Assembly (NCBI GenBank): GCA_964369885.1 | Contig: CAYJGQ010000111.1 | Location: forward strand, 1-5,996 | Source: Heteroruminococcus sp964369885 | GTDB taxonomy: Bacteria; Bacillota; Clostridia; Oscillospirales; Ruminococcaceae | Length of the DNA: 5,996 nt | Direction of reading: 5' to 3' | Shown: positions 1 through 5,979 of the stretch, piece after piece | How the letters are laid out: the number at the start of each line of letters is the position of its first letter | Numbering within the stretch: the stretch's first letter is position 1 | Made by a program: the position numbers and the translations under genes | The notes under the pieces: generated by a model | Seen by the model: the letters and a program-made list of their open reading frames with translations, nothing else | What the model was told of the DNA's origin: nothing | Databases searched by the model: none

Positions 1-1440
1 TGCATCAAAGCCGTAGCCAACCTTGCCCGAACGACGAATGTTGTCGATGATTACCGAACCCTCAAGGCCGGCGTTGGCGGCTATCTGGCGGATGGGCTCC
101 TCAAGAGCACGAAGCACGATGGCGGCACCGGTCTTTTCGTCGCCCTCACAGCTCTCAAGCACCTTTTCAACAGCGGGGATGGCATTTACAAAGGCAACAC
201 CGCCGCCCGAAACAATGCCCTCTTCCACGGCGGCCTTGGTGGCCGACAGAGCATCCTCTATGCGGAGCTTCTTTTCCTTCATTTCGATCTCGGTGGCGGC
301 ACCAACCTTGATTACAGCTACACCGCCCGAGAGCTTGGCAAGACGCTCTTGAAGCTTTTCACGGTCAAAGTCGGAGGTAGTAACCTCAATTTGAGCCTTG
401 ATCTGGCCGATGCGACCGGTGATATCCTCGGTGCTACCTGCGCCGTCAACAATGATGGTGTTTTCCTTGGTAACCTTAACCTGACGGGCACGGCCAAGCT
501 GTGACATCTGGGTGTCCTTGAGCTCGTAACCAAGCTCGGCACTGATAACCTGACCACCTGTAAGGGTGGCGATATCCTGAAGCATCTCCTTGCGACGATC
601 GCCAAAACCGGGAGCCTTAACGGCAACACAGGTAAAGGTGCCACGCAGTTTGTTAACAATAAGGGTGGAAAGGGCTTCGCCCTCCACATCCTCGGATACG
701 ATAAGCAGTTTTTTGCCGGCCTGTACCACCTGCTCAAGCAGGGGAAGAAGCTCCTGAATGTTGGCAATTTTCTTATCGGTGATAAGCAGTAGAGCGTCGT
801 CCAACACGGCCTCCATCTTGTCGGTATCGGTTACCATGTAGGGGGTGATGTAGCCACGGTCAAACTGCATACCTTCAACCACTTCGCTGTAGGTCTCGGC
901 AGTTTTGGACTCCTCAATGGTGATAACACCGTCGGCCGAAACCTTCTCCATAGCCTGGGAGATGAGCTGACCGATGGTTTCGTCACCGCAGGAAATGGTG
1001 GCAACACGGGTAATGTCGGCCGAGCCTGCTACCTTCTTGCTGTTGGAAACAATGGTTTCTACTGCGGCCTCAACAGCCTTTGCAATGCCCTTGCGCACAA
1101 CCATGGGGTTTGCGCCGGCTGCAACATTCTTCATGCCCTCACGCACAAGCGCCTGAGCAAGCAGGGTAGCGGTGGTGGTACCGTCGCCTGCGGCGTCATT
1201 TGTTTTGGTGGCAACTTCCTTTACAAGCTGAGCGCCCATGTTCTCAAATGCGTCCTCAAGCTCAATGTCCTTGGCAATGGTAACACCGTCGTTTGTGATA
1301 AGGGGTGCGCCAAACTTCTTGTCCAATACTACATTGCGGCCCTTAGGACCCAGGGTAACCTTAACAGCATTGGCCAACTGGTCTATGCCCGACTGAAGTG
1401 ACTTTCTGGCTTCTTCGCCAAATACAACCTGCTTTGCCAT
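1..1440 (-). CDS. groEL: 60 kDa chaperonin GroEL (Hsp60), C-terminus cut by window edge
   Basis: ATP-driven double-ring chaperonin that encloses unfolded cytosolic proteins under the GroES lid. I translated all 480 codons from the ATG at 1440 to the left edge and found no stop or frameshift. Visible landmarks are the start MAKQVVFGEEAR, the nucleotide-binding loop TLGPKG (29-34), D51, the phosphate loop DGTTT (86-90), the apical substrate-binding stretch around Y197/Y201/M202, the KAPGFGDRRK segment (275-284), the catalytic Asp D396 in EDAL and SGGG (411-414). Family members are about 540 residues, so roughly 60 C-terminal residues, including the last nucleotide-binding Asp and the tail, lie outside. 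A GGAGGAGA ribosome site (1454-1447) stands 6 bases upstream. It follows groES by 41 bases and is surely co-transcribed under CIRCE/HrcA control. Ile codons are mostly ATC/ATT, as expected for a highly expressed gene. Identification is secure. Confidence 0.98.
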   Translation of the reverse strand, partial: MAKQVVFGEEARKSLQSGIDQLANAVKVTLGPKGRNVVLDKKFGAPLITNDGVTIAKDIELEDAFENMGAQLVKEVATKTNDAAGDGTTTATLLAQALVREGMKNVAAGANPMVVRKGIAKAVEAAVETIVSNSKKVAGSADITRVATISCGDETIGQLISQAMEKVSADGVITIEESKTAETYSEVVEGMQFDRGYITPYMVTDTDKMEAVLDDALLLITDKKIANIQELLPLLEQVVQAGKKLLIVSEDVEGEALSTLIVNKLRGTFTCVAVKAPGFGDRRKEMLQDIATLTGGQVISAELGYELKDTQMSQLGRARQVKVTKENTIIVDGAGSTEDITGRIGQIKAQIEVTTSDFDREKLQERLAKLSGGVAVIKVGAATEIEMKEKKLRIEDALSATKAAVEEGIVSGGGVAFVNAIPAVEKVLESCEGDEKTGAAIVLRALEEPIRQIAANAGLEGSVIIDNIRRSGKVGYGFDA

Positions 1441-1481
1441 AATATTTCTCCTCCATATAAATCAGAATTTGATAAAATTAA

Positions 1482-1766
1482 TTACTCCACAATGGCCAAA
1501 ATATCGCCCTGCGAAAGAATGGTGTACTCGATATCATCGATCTTAACCTGGGTGCCGGCATACTTGCTCATAAGAACCTTGTCGCCTACCTTTAGGGTCA
1601 TAACAACTTCGTTTCCATCAACAAGGCCACCGGGGCCAACGGCCACAACTTCGGCAACCTGGGGTTTTTCTTGGGCGGCGGCAGTCAGAATAATACCACT
1701 CTTTGTGGTTTCCTCTGCCTCAAGCATTTTAATGACCACACGGTCGGCAAGGGGCTTAATTGTCAT
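1482..1766 (-). CDS. groES: 10 kDa co-chaperonin GroES (Hsp10)
   Basis: Heptameric lid that caps GroEL and sets the size of the folding chamber in the cytosol. The product is 94 residues, normal for the family. It starts MTIKPLADRVVIK, has the mobile loop at about 17-36 with the GroEL-binding hydrophobic tripeptide IIL (25-27), the VGPGG turn (43-47), the VGDKVLMSKYAGT segment and the end GDILAIVE. I chose the ATG at 1766 because GGAGG (1779-1775) lies 8 bases upstream and family members begin here. In-frame ATGs further upstream (at 1790 and 1781) would add eight or five residues not typical of the family, and the ATG at 1781 overlaps the ribosome site itself. It is the first gene of the operon, 39 bases after CIRCE, with groEL 41 bases downstream. 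Confidence 0.98.
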   Translation of the reverse strand: MTIKPLADRVVIKMLEAEETTKSGIILTAAAQEKPQVAEVVAVGPGGLVDGNEVVMTLKVGDKVLMSKYAGTQVKIDDIEYTILSQGDILAIVE

Positions 1767-1774
1767 GATAACAA

Positions 1775-1779
1775 CCTCC
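1775..1779 (-). promoter_or_regulatory. groES ribosome binding site
   Basis: GGAGG on the minus strand, 8 bases before the ATG at 1766. It decides the start: the upstream in-frame ATG codons lie within or before this site and so cannot be the normal initiation codon. Confidence 0.85.
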
Positions 1780-1805
1780 ATATATTGCAAATTATTTGCG
1801 GTTTA

Positions 1806-1832
1806 TTAGCACTCTCTTAATTCAAGTGCTAA
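1806..1832. promoter_or_regulatory. CIRCE operator (HrcA binding site)
   Basis: The left arm TTAGCACTC (1806-1814), a 9-base spacer and the right arm AAGTGCTAA (1824-1832) match the CIRCE consensus TTAGCACTC-N9-GAGTGCTAA with one mismatch (A for G at the inner end of the second arm). It lies just downstream of the inferred groES transcription start and 39 bases before the groES ATG, the classic position for HrcA repression relieved by heat or protein misfolding. hrcA itself is not in the window. Confidence 0.96.
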
Positions 1833-1844
1833 TCGCTAATCATT

Positions 1845-1872
1845 ATTTTATTCATTTTTAAATAAAAATCAA
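1845..1872 (-). promoter_or_regulatory. Probable sigma-A promoter of groES-groEL
   Basis: On the minus strand, TTGATT (-35, 1872-1867) and TAAAAT (-10, 1850-1845) are separated by 16 bases. The implied start, near 1838, puts CIRCE in the first transcribed bases, which fits HrcA repression. The hexamers are near consensus, but the surroundings are AT-rich, so alternative -10 boxes are possible. Confidence 0.7.
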
Positions 1873-1881
1873 GGGTTTTTA

Positions 1882-1985
1882 CCGAAAAAAGCCCCACATT
1901 TTTAATTTTTACAATTTGTTAATACTAATATTTTACTTTTTTAGGGCATTTAATCATTTATCGCTTTACACAGCGCTTTTTTCGG
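1882..1985. repeat. 11-bp perfect inverted repeat spanning the divergent promoters
   Basis: CCGAAAAAAGC at 1882-1892 and its exact complement GCTTTTTTCGG at 1975-1985 are 82 bases apart. The left arm is 9 bases upstream of the groES -35 box, and the right arm lies inside the dapF promoter spacer. It could be a pair of protein-binding sites or chance in A/T-tract-rich DNA. No known operator is recognised. Confidence 0.5.
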
Positions 1986-1993
1986 GGTATCAT
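1965..1993 (+). promoter_or_regulatory. Probable promoter of dapF-rmuC-dapL
   Basis: TTTACA (1965-1970) and TATCAT (1988-1993) each match the sigma-A consensus at five of six positions and are 17 bases apart. A perfect TATAAT overlaps at 1993-1998 but lacks a -35 box at proper spacing. The inferred start near 2000 leaves a leader of about 110 bases before dapF. Confidence 0.6.
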
Positions 1994-2069
1994 ATAATAG
2001 CAAAATTCTACAATCTAAGTTTTGCGCTTAAATGTGGCGAGTATACACAATATTAAGACCAAATAAAAA

Positions 2070-2093
2070 AACTTGGGCGGCGCAGCCCATGTT
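2070..2093 (+). promoter_or_regulatory. Leader hairpin directly before the dapF ribosome site
   Basis: AACTTGGGC (2070-2078) pairs with GCCCATGTT (2085-2093) with one T-T mismatch across a 6-base loop. The stem ends at the base before the Shine-Dalgarno sequence (2094). It is preceded, not followed, by an A-tract, so it is not a terminator for dapF-direction transcription. It may affect ribosome access or protect the 5' end; this is inference. Confidence 0.45.
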
Positions 2094-2100
2094 AGGAGGA
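2094..2100 (+). promoter_or_regulatory. dapF ribosome binding site
   Basis: AGGAGGA, 9 bases before the ATG at 2110. It decides the start: in-frame ATGs at 2032 and 2089 lie before it and would give an N-terminal extension foreign to DapF. Confidence 0.88.
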
Positions 2101-2109
2101 TACACTCAT

Positions 2110-2964
2110 ATGAACTATAAATTTACAAAGATGCACGGCGCAGGCAATGACTATATATACATAAGCTGCCTTGAGTCGTCCCCCGAAAACCCCGAGGCAC
2201 TGTCGCAGTATGTGGCCGATCGCCGCTTTGGCATAGGTTCTGATGGGCTTGTGCTTATTTTGCCCTCGGATATAGCTGATTTTAGAATGCGCATATTCAA
2301 TGCAGACGGTTCTGAGGCCATGATGTGCGGCAATGCCACCAGATGTATTGCAAAGTATGTGTACGAAAACGGTCTGACCGACAAAACCGTTGTGGATCTT
2401 GAAACAAACAGCGGAATAAAAATATTAAAGCTTGATGTTGATGGCGGCGTGGTAAAGCAGGTGACTGTGGACATGGGGGCCCCAATTCTTACCCCTAAAG
2501 ATATACCCATTGCCGCTGAGGGTCAAAACCACATAAATCAACCCATAAATATTGCAGGCAAGGAGTGGAATCTCACGGCGGTGTCGATGGGCAATCCTCA
2601 TGCAGTGGTGTTTACCGAGGATGTGGATGGCCTTGACCTTGAAAGCATTGGTCCCAAATTTGAGCATAATTCACTGTTTCCCCAGAGGGTAAATACCGAG
2701 TTTATCCGAGTGATAGACCAAAACACCCTGCAAATGCGGGTGTGGGAGAGGGGTTCGGGCGAGACCTGGGCCTGCGGTACAGGGGCCTGTGCCTGTGTGG
2801 TGGCCGCCGTGTTGTGTGGGCACTGCAAGCGTGGCCAGCCTGTTATGGTTCATCTGCGTGGGGGAGATCTTGTAATTACCTGGACCGAGGAGGGGACTGT
2901 GCTGATGCAGGGTGGTGCCACCACGGTTTGCACAGGAGAGGTGGCCTTTCCGCCTGCTTTGTGA
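2110..2964 (+). CDS. dapF: Diaminopimelate epimerase
   Basis: Cytosolic, cofactor-independent epimerase that converts LL-diaminopimelate to meso-diaminopimelate, the precursor of lysine and of the peptidoglycan cross-linking residue. The 284-residue product has normal family length with two homologous halves. It begins MNYKFTKMHGAGNDY with substrate-contacting N13. The first catalytic cysteine is C73 in MCGNATRC, and the partner cysteine is C222 in ACGTGACA. GNPHAV (161-166) and ERGSGET (213-219) are the other substrate and phosphate-dipole motifs. The start at 2110 follows from the AGGAGGA site and the family N-terminus. It heads the plus-strand operon with rmuC and dapL; DapL supplies its substrate. 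About 11 of 19 Ile codons are ATA, unlike groEL. All key residues are present and the call is secure. Confidence 0.97.
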   Translation: MNYKFTKMHGAGNDYIYISCLESSPENPEALSQYVADRRFGIGSDGLVLILPSDIADFRMRIFNADGSEAMMCGNATRCIAKYVYENGLTDKTVVDLETNSGIKILKLDVDGGVVKQVTVDMGAPILTPKDIPIAAEGQNHINQPINIAGKEWNLTAVSMGNPHAVVFTEDVDGLDLESIGPKFEHNSLFPQRVNTEFIRVIDQNTLQMRVWERGSGETWACGTGACACVVAAVLCGHCKRGQPVMVHLRGGDLVITWTEEGTVLMQGGATTVCTGEVAFPPAL

Positions 2965-3030
2965 TTAGCTTTATTGGTATCCCTAAATTGCAGGGCTATA
3001 AAAAGTGGTGACACAGGGAGGTAAAAAAGG

Positions 3031-4305
3031 GTGGATTATATAATAATAGCGCTTTTGCTTGCGGTGGTAGTACTGCTGATTGTTTTGATATTAAAGACCG
3101 CAAAACCCAAAGGCGCCGACCAACAAATGCAAAACCTACGGGCAGAAATGCTTGATGCGGTGGAACGAAATGGACGCAGTACCGTGGATTTTTTGCACAA
3201 ACAGCTTGAACAGCAAAATGCTGCTCAAAAGCATATGCAGGAGCAGCTTGTAGCCCTTGAAACCCAGAGGTTTCAGGAATTTGGGGTGGGTGTGCAAAAC
3301 AACATAACCACACTGCGCCGCACAGTAAACGAGATGGCCGAAAGCCTTGACAAACGCTTTGAGAGCTTTCAAAAGGGCTTTGAGGGGCGCGTGGCCGTAA
3401 TGCAGGAAAGCAACGAGAAAAAGCTTGAGGAGATGCGTGCAACGGTTGACGAAAAGCTACAAAAAACCCTTGAAGAGCGCATAAACCAGAGCTTTAAGCT
3501 GGTTAGCGAGCGCTTAGAACAGGTTTATAAATCGCTTGGGGAGATGCAAAAGCTCTCAACCGGGGTGGATGACCTTAAAAAGGTGCTCTCAAATGTTAAG
3601 ACCAGAGGTATTTTGGGGGAGGTACAGCTTGGCGCAATACTTGAGCAGATACTAAGCCCCGAGCAGTACGACACCAATGTAGCCACAAAGCAGTTTTCGG
3701 CCGATCGTGTTGAGTTTGCCGTAAAGCTTCCCGGTGAAAACGATGAGTTTGTTTATTTGCCAATAGACGCAAAGTTTCCTATGGATGCCTATCAAAACCT
3801 GCTTGATGCCTATGATACAGCCGACCCCAAGGCTGTAGAGGAGGCCGCCAAGATACTGACAGGTCGCATAAAGGTATTTGCAAAGGATATTAGCAGTAAG
3901 TATATAGATGTGCCCCATACCACCGAATTTGCCATAATGTTTTTGCCACTTGAGGGACTATACGCCGAGGTGGTGCGCCGTGGGATGGTGGAGGAGCTTC
4001 AAAAGCTTAAAATAAGCATAGCAGGCCCCACCACAATGGCGGCTTTGTTAAACTCCCTACAAATGGGCTTTAAGACCCTGGCCATACAAAAGCATTCAAG
4101 TGAGGTTTGGGCCGTGCTTGAGGGGGTAAAACAGGAATTTGTAAAGTTTGGCGATGCACTGGACAAGGCGCAGGATCGTATGCGTATGGCCTCTGATGAG
4201 TTGGATAAACTTGTGGGGGTTCGCACCAGAGCCATAAACCGCAGGTTAAAGGGAGTAACCTTGACACAGGGGAATTCCTCGCCCGAACTACTGCTGGAGG
4301 ACTGA
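3031..4305 (+). CDS. rmuC: RmuC family protein, DNA recombination-associated, predicted nuclease fold
   Basis: Product of 424 residues with typical RmuC layout. A single N-terminal membrane segment (about 3-22) is followed by a short basic stretch, a long charged coiled-coil region (about 30-185) and the conserved RmuC domain (about 190-395). Domain signatures are TRGILGEVQLGAILEQIL (191-208), LPIDAKFP (243-250, with D246 and K248), FLPLEGLYAEV (304-314) and GPTTMAALLNSLQMG (332-346). The GE...DAK arrangement fits the PD-(D/E)XK-like nuclease fold proposed for the family. E. coli RmuC is linked to limiting inversions between short inverted repeats; the biochemical activity is poorly known. 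The start is GTG, 9 bases after GGGAGG (3016-3021). It lies 66 bases after dapF and 61 before dapL with no terminator seen. The family is secure; the function here is inferred. Confidence 0.93.
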   Translation: MDYIIIALLLAVVVLLIVLILKTAKPKGADQQMQNLRAEMLDAVERNGRSTVDFLHKQLEQQNAAQKHMQEQLVALETQRFQEFGVGVQNNITTLRRTVNEMAESLDKRFESFQKGFEGRVAVMQESNEKKLEEMRATVDEKLQKTLEERINQSFKLVSERLEQVYKSLGEMQKLSTGVDDLKKVLSNVKTRGILGEVQLGAILEQILSPEQYDTNVATKQFSADRVEFAVKLPGENDEFVYLPIDAKFPMDAYQNLLDAYDTADPKAVEEAAKILTGRIKVFAKDISSKYIDVPHTTEFAIMFLPLEGLYAEVVRRGMVEELQKLKISIAGPTTMAALLNSLQMGFKTLAIQKHSSEVWAVLEGVKQEFVKFGDALDKAQDRMRMASDELDKLVGVRTRAINRRLKGVTLTQGNSSPELLLED

Positions 4306-4366
4306 TGTGCAGTGGGATAAAGTATTTGTTTAATTTTAGTTTTGATATATGGAGGTAATTTAAGAA

Positions 4367-5566
4367 ATGGCAAGAATTAATGAGAACTTTTTGGCACTAA
4401 AGCAGAGTTATTTGTTTTCGGACATAGCAAAGCGTGTGAATGCATTTGTCGAGAAAAATCCCGATAAAAAGCTAATACGCATGGGTATTGGCGATGTTAC
4501 AATACCCCTTGCACCCGCAGTGGTTAAGGCCATGAAGGATGCAACCGACGAGATGAGCACACCCTCGGGTTTTCGTGGTTACGGCCCCGAGCAGGGATAT
4601 GACTTTTTGCGTGAAGCTGTGGTTAATTACTACCAAAAGCGCAGCAAGGTTACCCTTGATATGGGAGAGGTTTTTATAAGCGATGGCGCAAAGAGTGATG
4701 TTGGTAATATCACCGATTTGTTTGACAAAGCCAACACCGTGCTTATACCCGATCCTGTTTATCCTGCATACATTGACACAAATACCATGAACGGGCGCAA
4801 TATTGTGCTGCTTCCCTCCACCATGGATAACGGGTTTGCACCCCTGCCGGATGACAGCATAAAGGCCGATCTTATTTACCTTTGCTCCCCCAACAACCCA
4901 ACAGGTTCGGTTTACACCGCCCAGCAGCTTAAGCTTTGGGTGGACTACGCAAAGAAAAACGGTGCGGTAATTCTGTTTGATGCCGCATATGAGGCCTTTG
5001 TAAGCGACGACTCGCTTCCTCGCTCTATTTTCCAGATTGAGGGCGCTCGTGAGTGTGCTGTGGAGTTTTGCAGTCTTTCCAAGACAGCAGGTTTTACAGG
5101 TACACGTTGTGGCTACACCGTTGTGCCCAAGGAGCTGATGGGCAAAACCGAAAAGGGTGAGCAGGTGGCGCTAAATCAGCTTTGGCTACGCCGCCAAACC
5201 ACCAAGTTTAATGGTGTGCCCTATATTGTTCAAAAGGGTGCACAGGCCGTCTTCTCGGACGAGGGACAAAAGGAAATTCGTGAAAATCTTGATTACTATA
5301 TGGGTAATGCCAAGGTTATGGCCGAGGCTCTTACCAAGCTAAACATTCCATTTGTAGGTGGCGTGAACTCGCCGTATATTTGGCTTGAGTGCCCCGCAGG
5401 TATGGATAGCTGGAGTTTCTTTGACAAACTTCTGAATGAGGCCGCTGTGGTAGGTACACCCGGTCAGGGCTTTGGCAATTGTGGTGAGGGCTACTTTAGA
5501 TTGTCGGCCTTTAACACCCGTGAAAACACCGTTGAGGCCATGGAGCGCCTGGCCAAGATGTGGTAG
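4367..5566 (+). CDS. dapL: LL-diaminopimelate aminotransferase
   Basis: PLP-dependent fold-type I enzyme (EC 2.6.1.83) that makes LL-diaminopimelate from tetrahydrodipicolinate and glutamate in one step, bypassing the acylated intermediates of the DapD/DapC/DapE route. The 399 residues are close to the usual length of about 400-410. The motif MGIGDVTIPLAP (39-50) is diagnostic. The cofactor residues are visible: N177 in SPNNPTG, D205 and Y208 in FDAAYEAF, the Schiff-base lysine K239 in SLSKTAGFTGTRCGY, and the carboxylate-binding R378 in YFRLSAF. The start ATG follows GGAGGT (4351-4356). Its product is the substrate of DapF, two genes upstream, which supports a shared operon. General class I/II aminotransferases are the only alternative, and the motif set favours DapL strongly. 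Confidence 0.95.
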   Translation: MARINENFLALKQSYLFSDIAKRVNAFVEKNPDKKLIRMGIGDVTIPLAPAVVKAMKDATDEMSTPSGFRGYGPEQGYDFLREAVVNYYQKRSKVTLDMGEVFISDGAKSDVGNITDLFDKANTVLIPDPVYPAYIDTNTMNGRNIVLLPSTMDNGFAPLPDDSIKADLIYLCSPNNPTGSVYTAQQLKLWVDYAKKNGAVILFDAAYEAFVSDDSLPRSIFQIEGARECAVEFCSLSKTAGFTGTRCGYTVVPKELMGKTEKGEQVALNQLWLRRQTTKFNGVPYIVQKGAQAVFSDEGQKEIRENLDYYMGNAKVMAEALTKLNIPFVGGVNSPYIWLECPAGMDSWSFFDKLLNEAAVVGTPGQGFGNCGEGYFRLSAFNTRENTVEAMERLAKMW

Positions 5567-5575
5567 ACCTTGCCT

Positions 5576-5637
5576 CTGTCGCTTACGCGAAAGACCGTGG
5601 GTACGCTGTCCCTGTCGCTTACGCGAAAGACCGTGGG
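5576..5637 (+). repeat. Two direct copies of a 26-bp repeat
   Basis: The 26 bases at 5576-5601 recur without mismatch at 5612-5637, giving a period of 36 with a 10-base spacer. Each copy starts CTGTCGCTTACGCGAAAG and ends ACCGTGGG, and contains the small hairpin TCGC-TTAC-GCGA. The first copy begins 10 bases after the dapL stop. Two copies and an intergenic setting do not suggest CRISPR; a dispersed intergenic repeat is more likely. Confidence 0.9.
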
Positions 5638-5649
5638 GCTTTGCCCCAC
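5633..5649 (+). repeat. Compact GC hairpin
   Basis: GTGGGGC-TTT-GCCCCAC is a perfect 7-bp stem with a 3-base loop, overlapping the end of the second direct repeat. No T-tract follows directly, so it is not a clear terminator by itself; it may stabilise the 3' end of the dapL transcript. Confidence 0.75.
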
Positions 5650-5655
5650 ACCCCA

Positions 5656-5677
5656 CAAACTTTTTGAAAAAAGTTTG
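5656..5677. repeat. AT-rich palindrome
   Basis: CAAACTTTTT and AAAAAGTTTG are exact complements around a central GA, a near-perfect 22-base palindrome. It lies 6 bases after the previous hairpin, so the two form a tandem hairpin string. Its central motif TTTTTGAAAAAA recurs in opposite orientation near 5929-5941. Confidence 0.75.
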
Positions 5678-5681
5678 ACCC

Positions 5682-5727
5682 AAAACTTATGCACGCCCCC
5701 GGCCTTTGGCCGGGGGCGAAGTTTTTT
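5682..5727 (+). terminator. Rho-independent terminator of the dapF-rmuC-dapL operon
   Basis: GCCCCCGGCC (5695-5704) and GGCCGGGGGC (5708-5717) form a perfect 10-bp stem around a TTT loop, followed by GAAG and a six-T run (5722-5727). Outside it, AAAACTT (5682-5688) can pair with AAGTTTT (5719-5725), giving a nested second helix. It is the strongest terminator-like structure in the window. The 4-base gap before the T-run is slightly long. The outer helix also gives some T-rich sequence on the minus strand, so it may work in both directions. Confidence 0.8.
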
Positions 5728-5900
5728 GCGGATACACCAATCACAGGTACTTCTTCGGCGGTGGCGTGGCTACGGCCGTGTTGTCTTATCGCCTCGCACG
5801 CTCGGCGGACAACCACCCCCACCTGCCGGTGTGGGTGCACCCTCTCCGAGGGCGACGGCCTCCGCCCCACCCCTCACCTACCGCCACACACAAAGTGTGG
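5728..5900. other. GC-rich block with several possible helices, function unknown
   Basis: This stretch is strongly GC-rich and C-rich on the plus strand. It can form a hairpin at 5814-5837 (nine pairs, one mismatch, TGCC loop), the palindrome GGGTGCACCC (5833-5842), CCCTC-TCC-GAGGG (5840-5852) and CACAC-AAA-GTGTG (5887-5899). Some of these are mutually exclusive. I do not recognise a known RNA family. It could be a dispersed repeat, a structured RNA or decayed sequence. Confidence 0.5.
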
Positions 5901-5915
5901 AGTAAGAGTGGGTAA

Positions 5916-5975
5916 AAGTTTTATGGGTTTTTTTCAAAAAATTGCGGTTTCGGGGAGGCAAGGCCGCCTAAGCGA
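5916..5975 (-). repeat. Degenerate, opposite-facing copy of the post-dapL repeat string
   Basis: Read on the minus strand, this segment gives TCGCTTAGGCG (5975-5965), a CCTTGCC stretch, TTTTTTGAAAAAA (5941-5929) and ACCCATAAAACTT (5928-5916). The same blocks occur in the same order on the plus strand after dapL: TCGCTTACGCG (5579-5589 and 5615-5625), CTTTGCC, TTTTTGAAAAAA and ACCCAAAACTT (5678-5688). The match is partial, with shorter spacing here. It may mark the 3' end of a converging minus-strand gene to the right. Confidence 0.5.
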
Positions 5976-5979
5976 TGTG

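Larger units (their letters stand above)
1767..2109. other. AT-rich divergent control region between groES and dapF
   Basis: The 343 bases between the two divergent start codons hold no credible gene. From left to right they contain the groES ribosome site, CIRCE, the groES promoter, one arm of an 11-bp inverted repeat, an AT-rich core (about 1895-1960), the dapF promoter overlapping the second arm, and a leader of about 110 bases with a hairpin before the dapF start. An open frame that begins at 2032 is only the dapF frame extended upstream. Confidence 0.85.

Noticed and set aside
23..352. Plus-strand open frame opposite groEL
   Set aside because: Antisense shadow of a conserved gene, with no ribosome site and low-complexity Ser/Ala-rich translation.
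318..767. Minus-strand open frame of 149 codons inside groEL
   Set aside because: It lies in a different frame from the intact groEL reading frame and encodes no recognisable protein; it is a shadow of groEL.
1492..1809. Plus-strand open frame opposite groES reaching into CIRCE
   Set aside because: Antisense to groES with no plausible start signals; it ends in the control region.
2032..2109. N-terminal extension of DapF from an upstream ATG
   Set aside because: The AGGAGGA site at 2094-2100 and the family N-terminus (MNYKFTKMHG) place the start at 2110.
2000..2109. Lysine riboswitch before dapF
   Set aside because: The leader is too short and AT-rich, and shows only one simple hairpin instead of the multi-helix junction of that family.
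2996..3442. Minus-strand open frame of 148 codons across the rmuC start
   Set aside because: Antisense to the recognised rmuC frame; its translation shows no family features.
5576..5637. Minimal CRISPR array
   Set aside because: Only two repeats with a 10-base spacer, immediately after a housekeeping operon and with no cas genes; real spacers are much longer.
5728..5900. Known housekeeping RNA (RNase P, tmRNA, 6S, SRP) in the GC-rich block
   Set aside because: I could not find the conserved sequence blocks of these RNAs on either strand.
5339..5915. Several short open frames on both strands over and after the dapL end
   Set aside because: Their translations are direct readings of the 26-bp repeat, hairpins and GC-rich block, without suitable ribosome sites.
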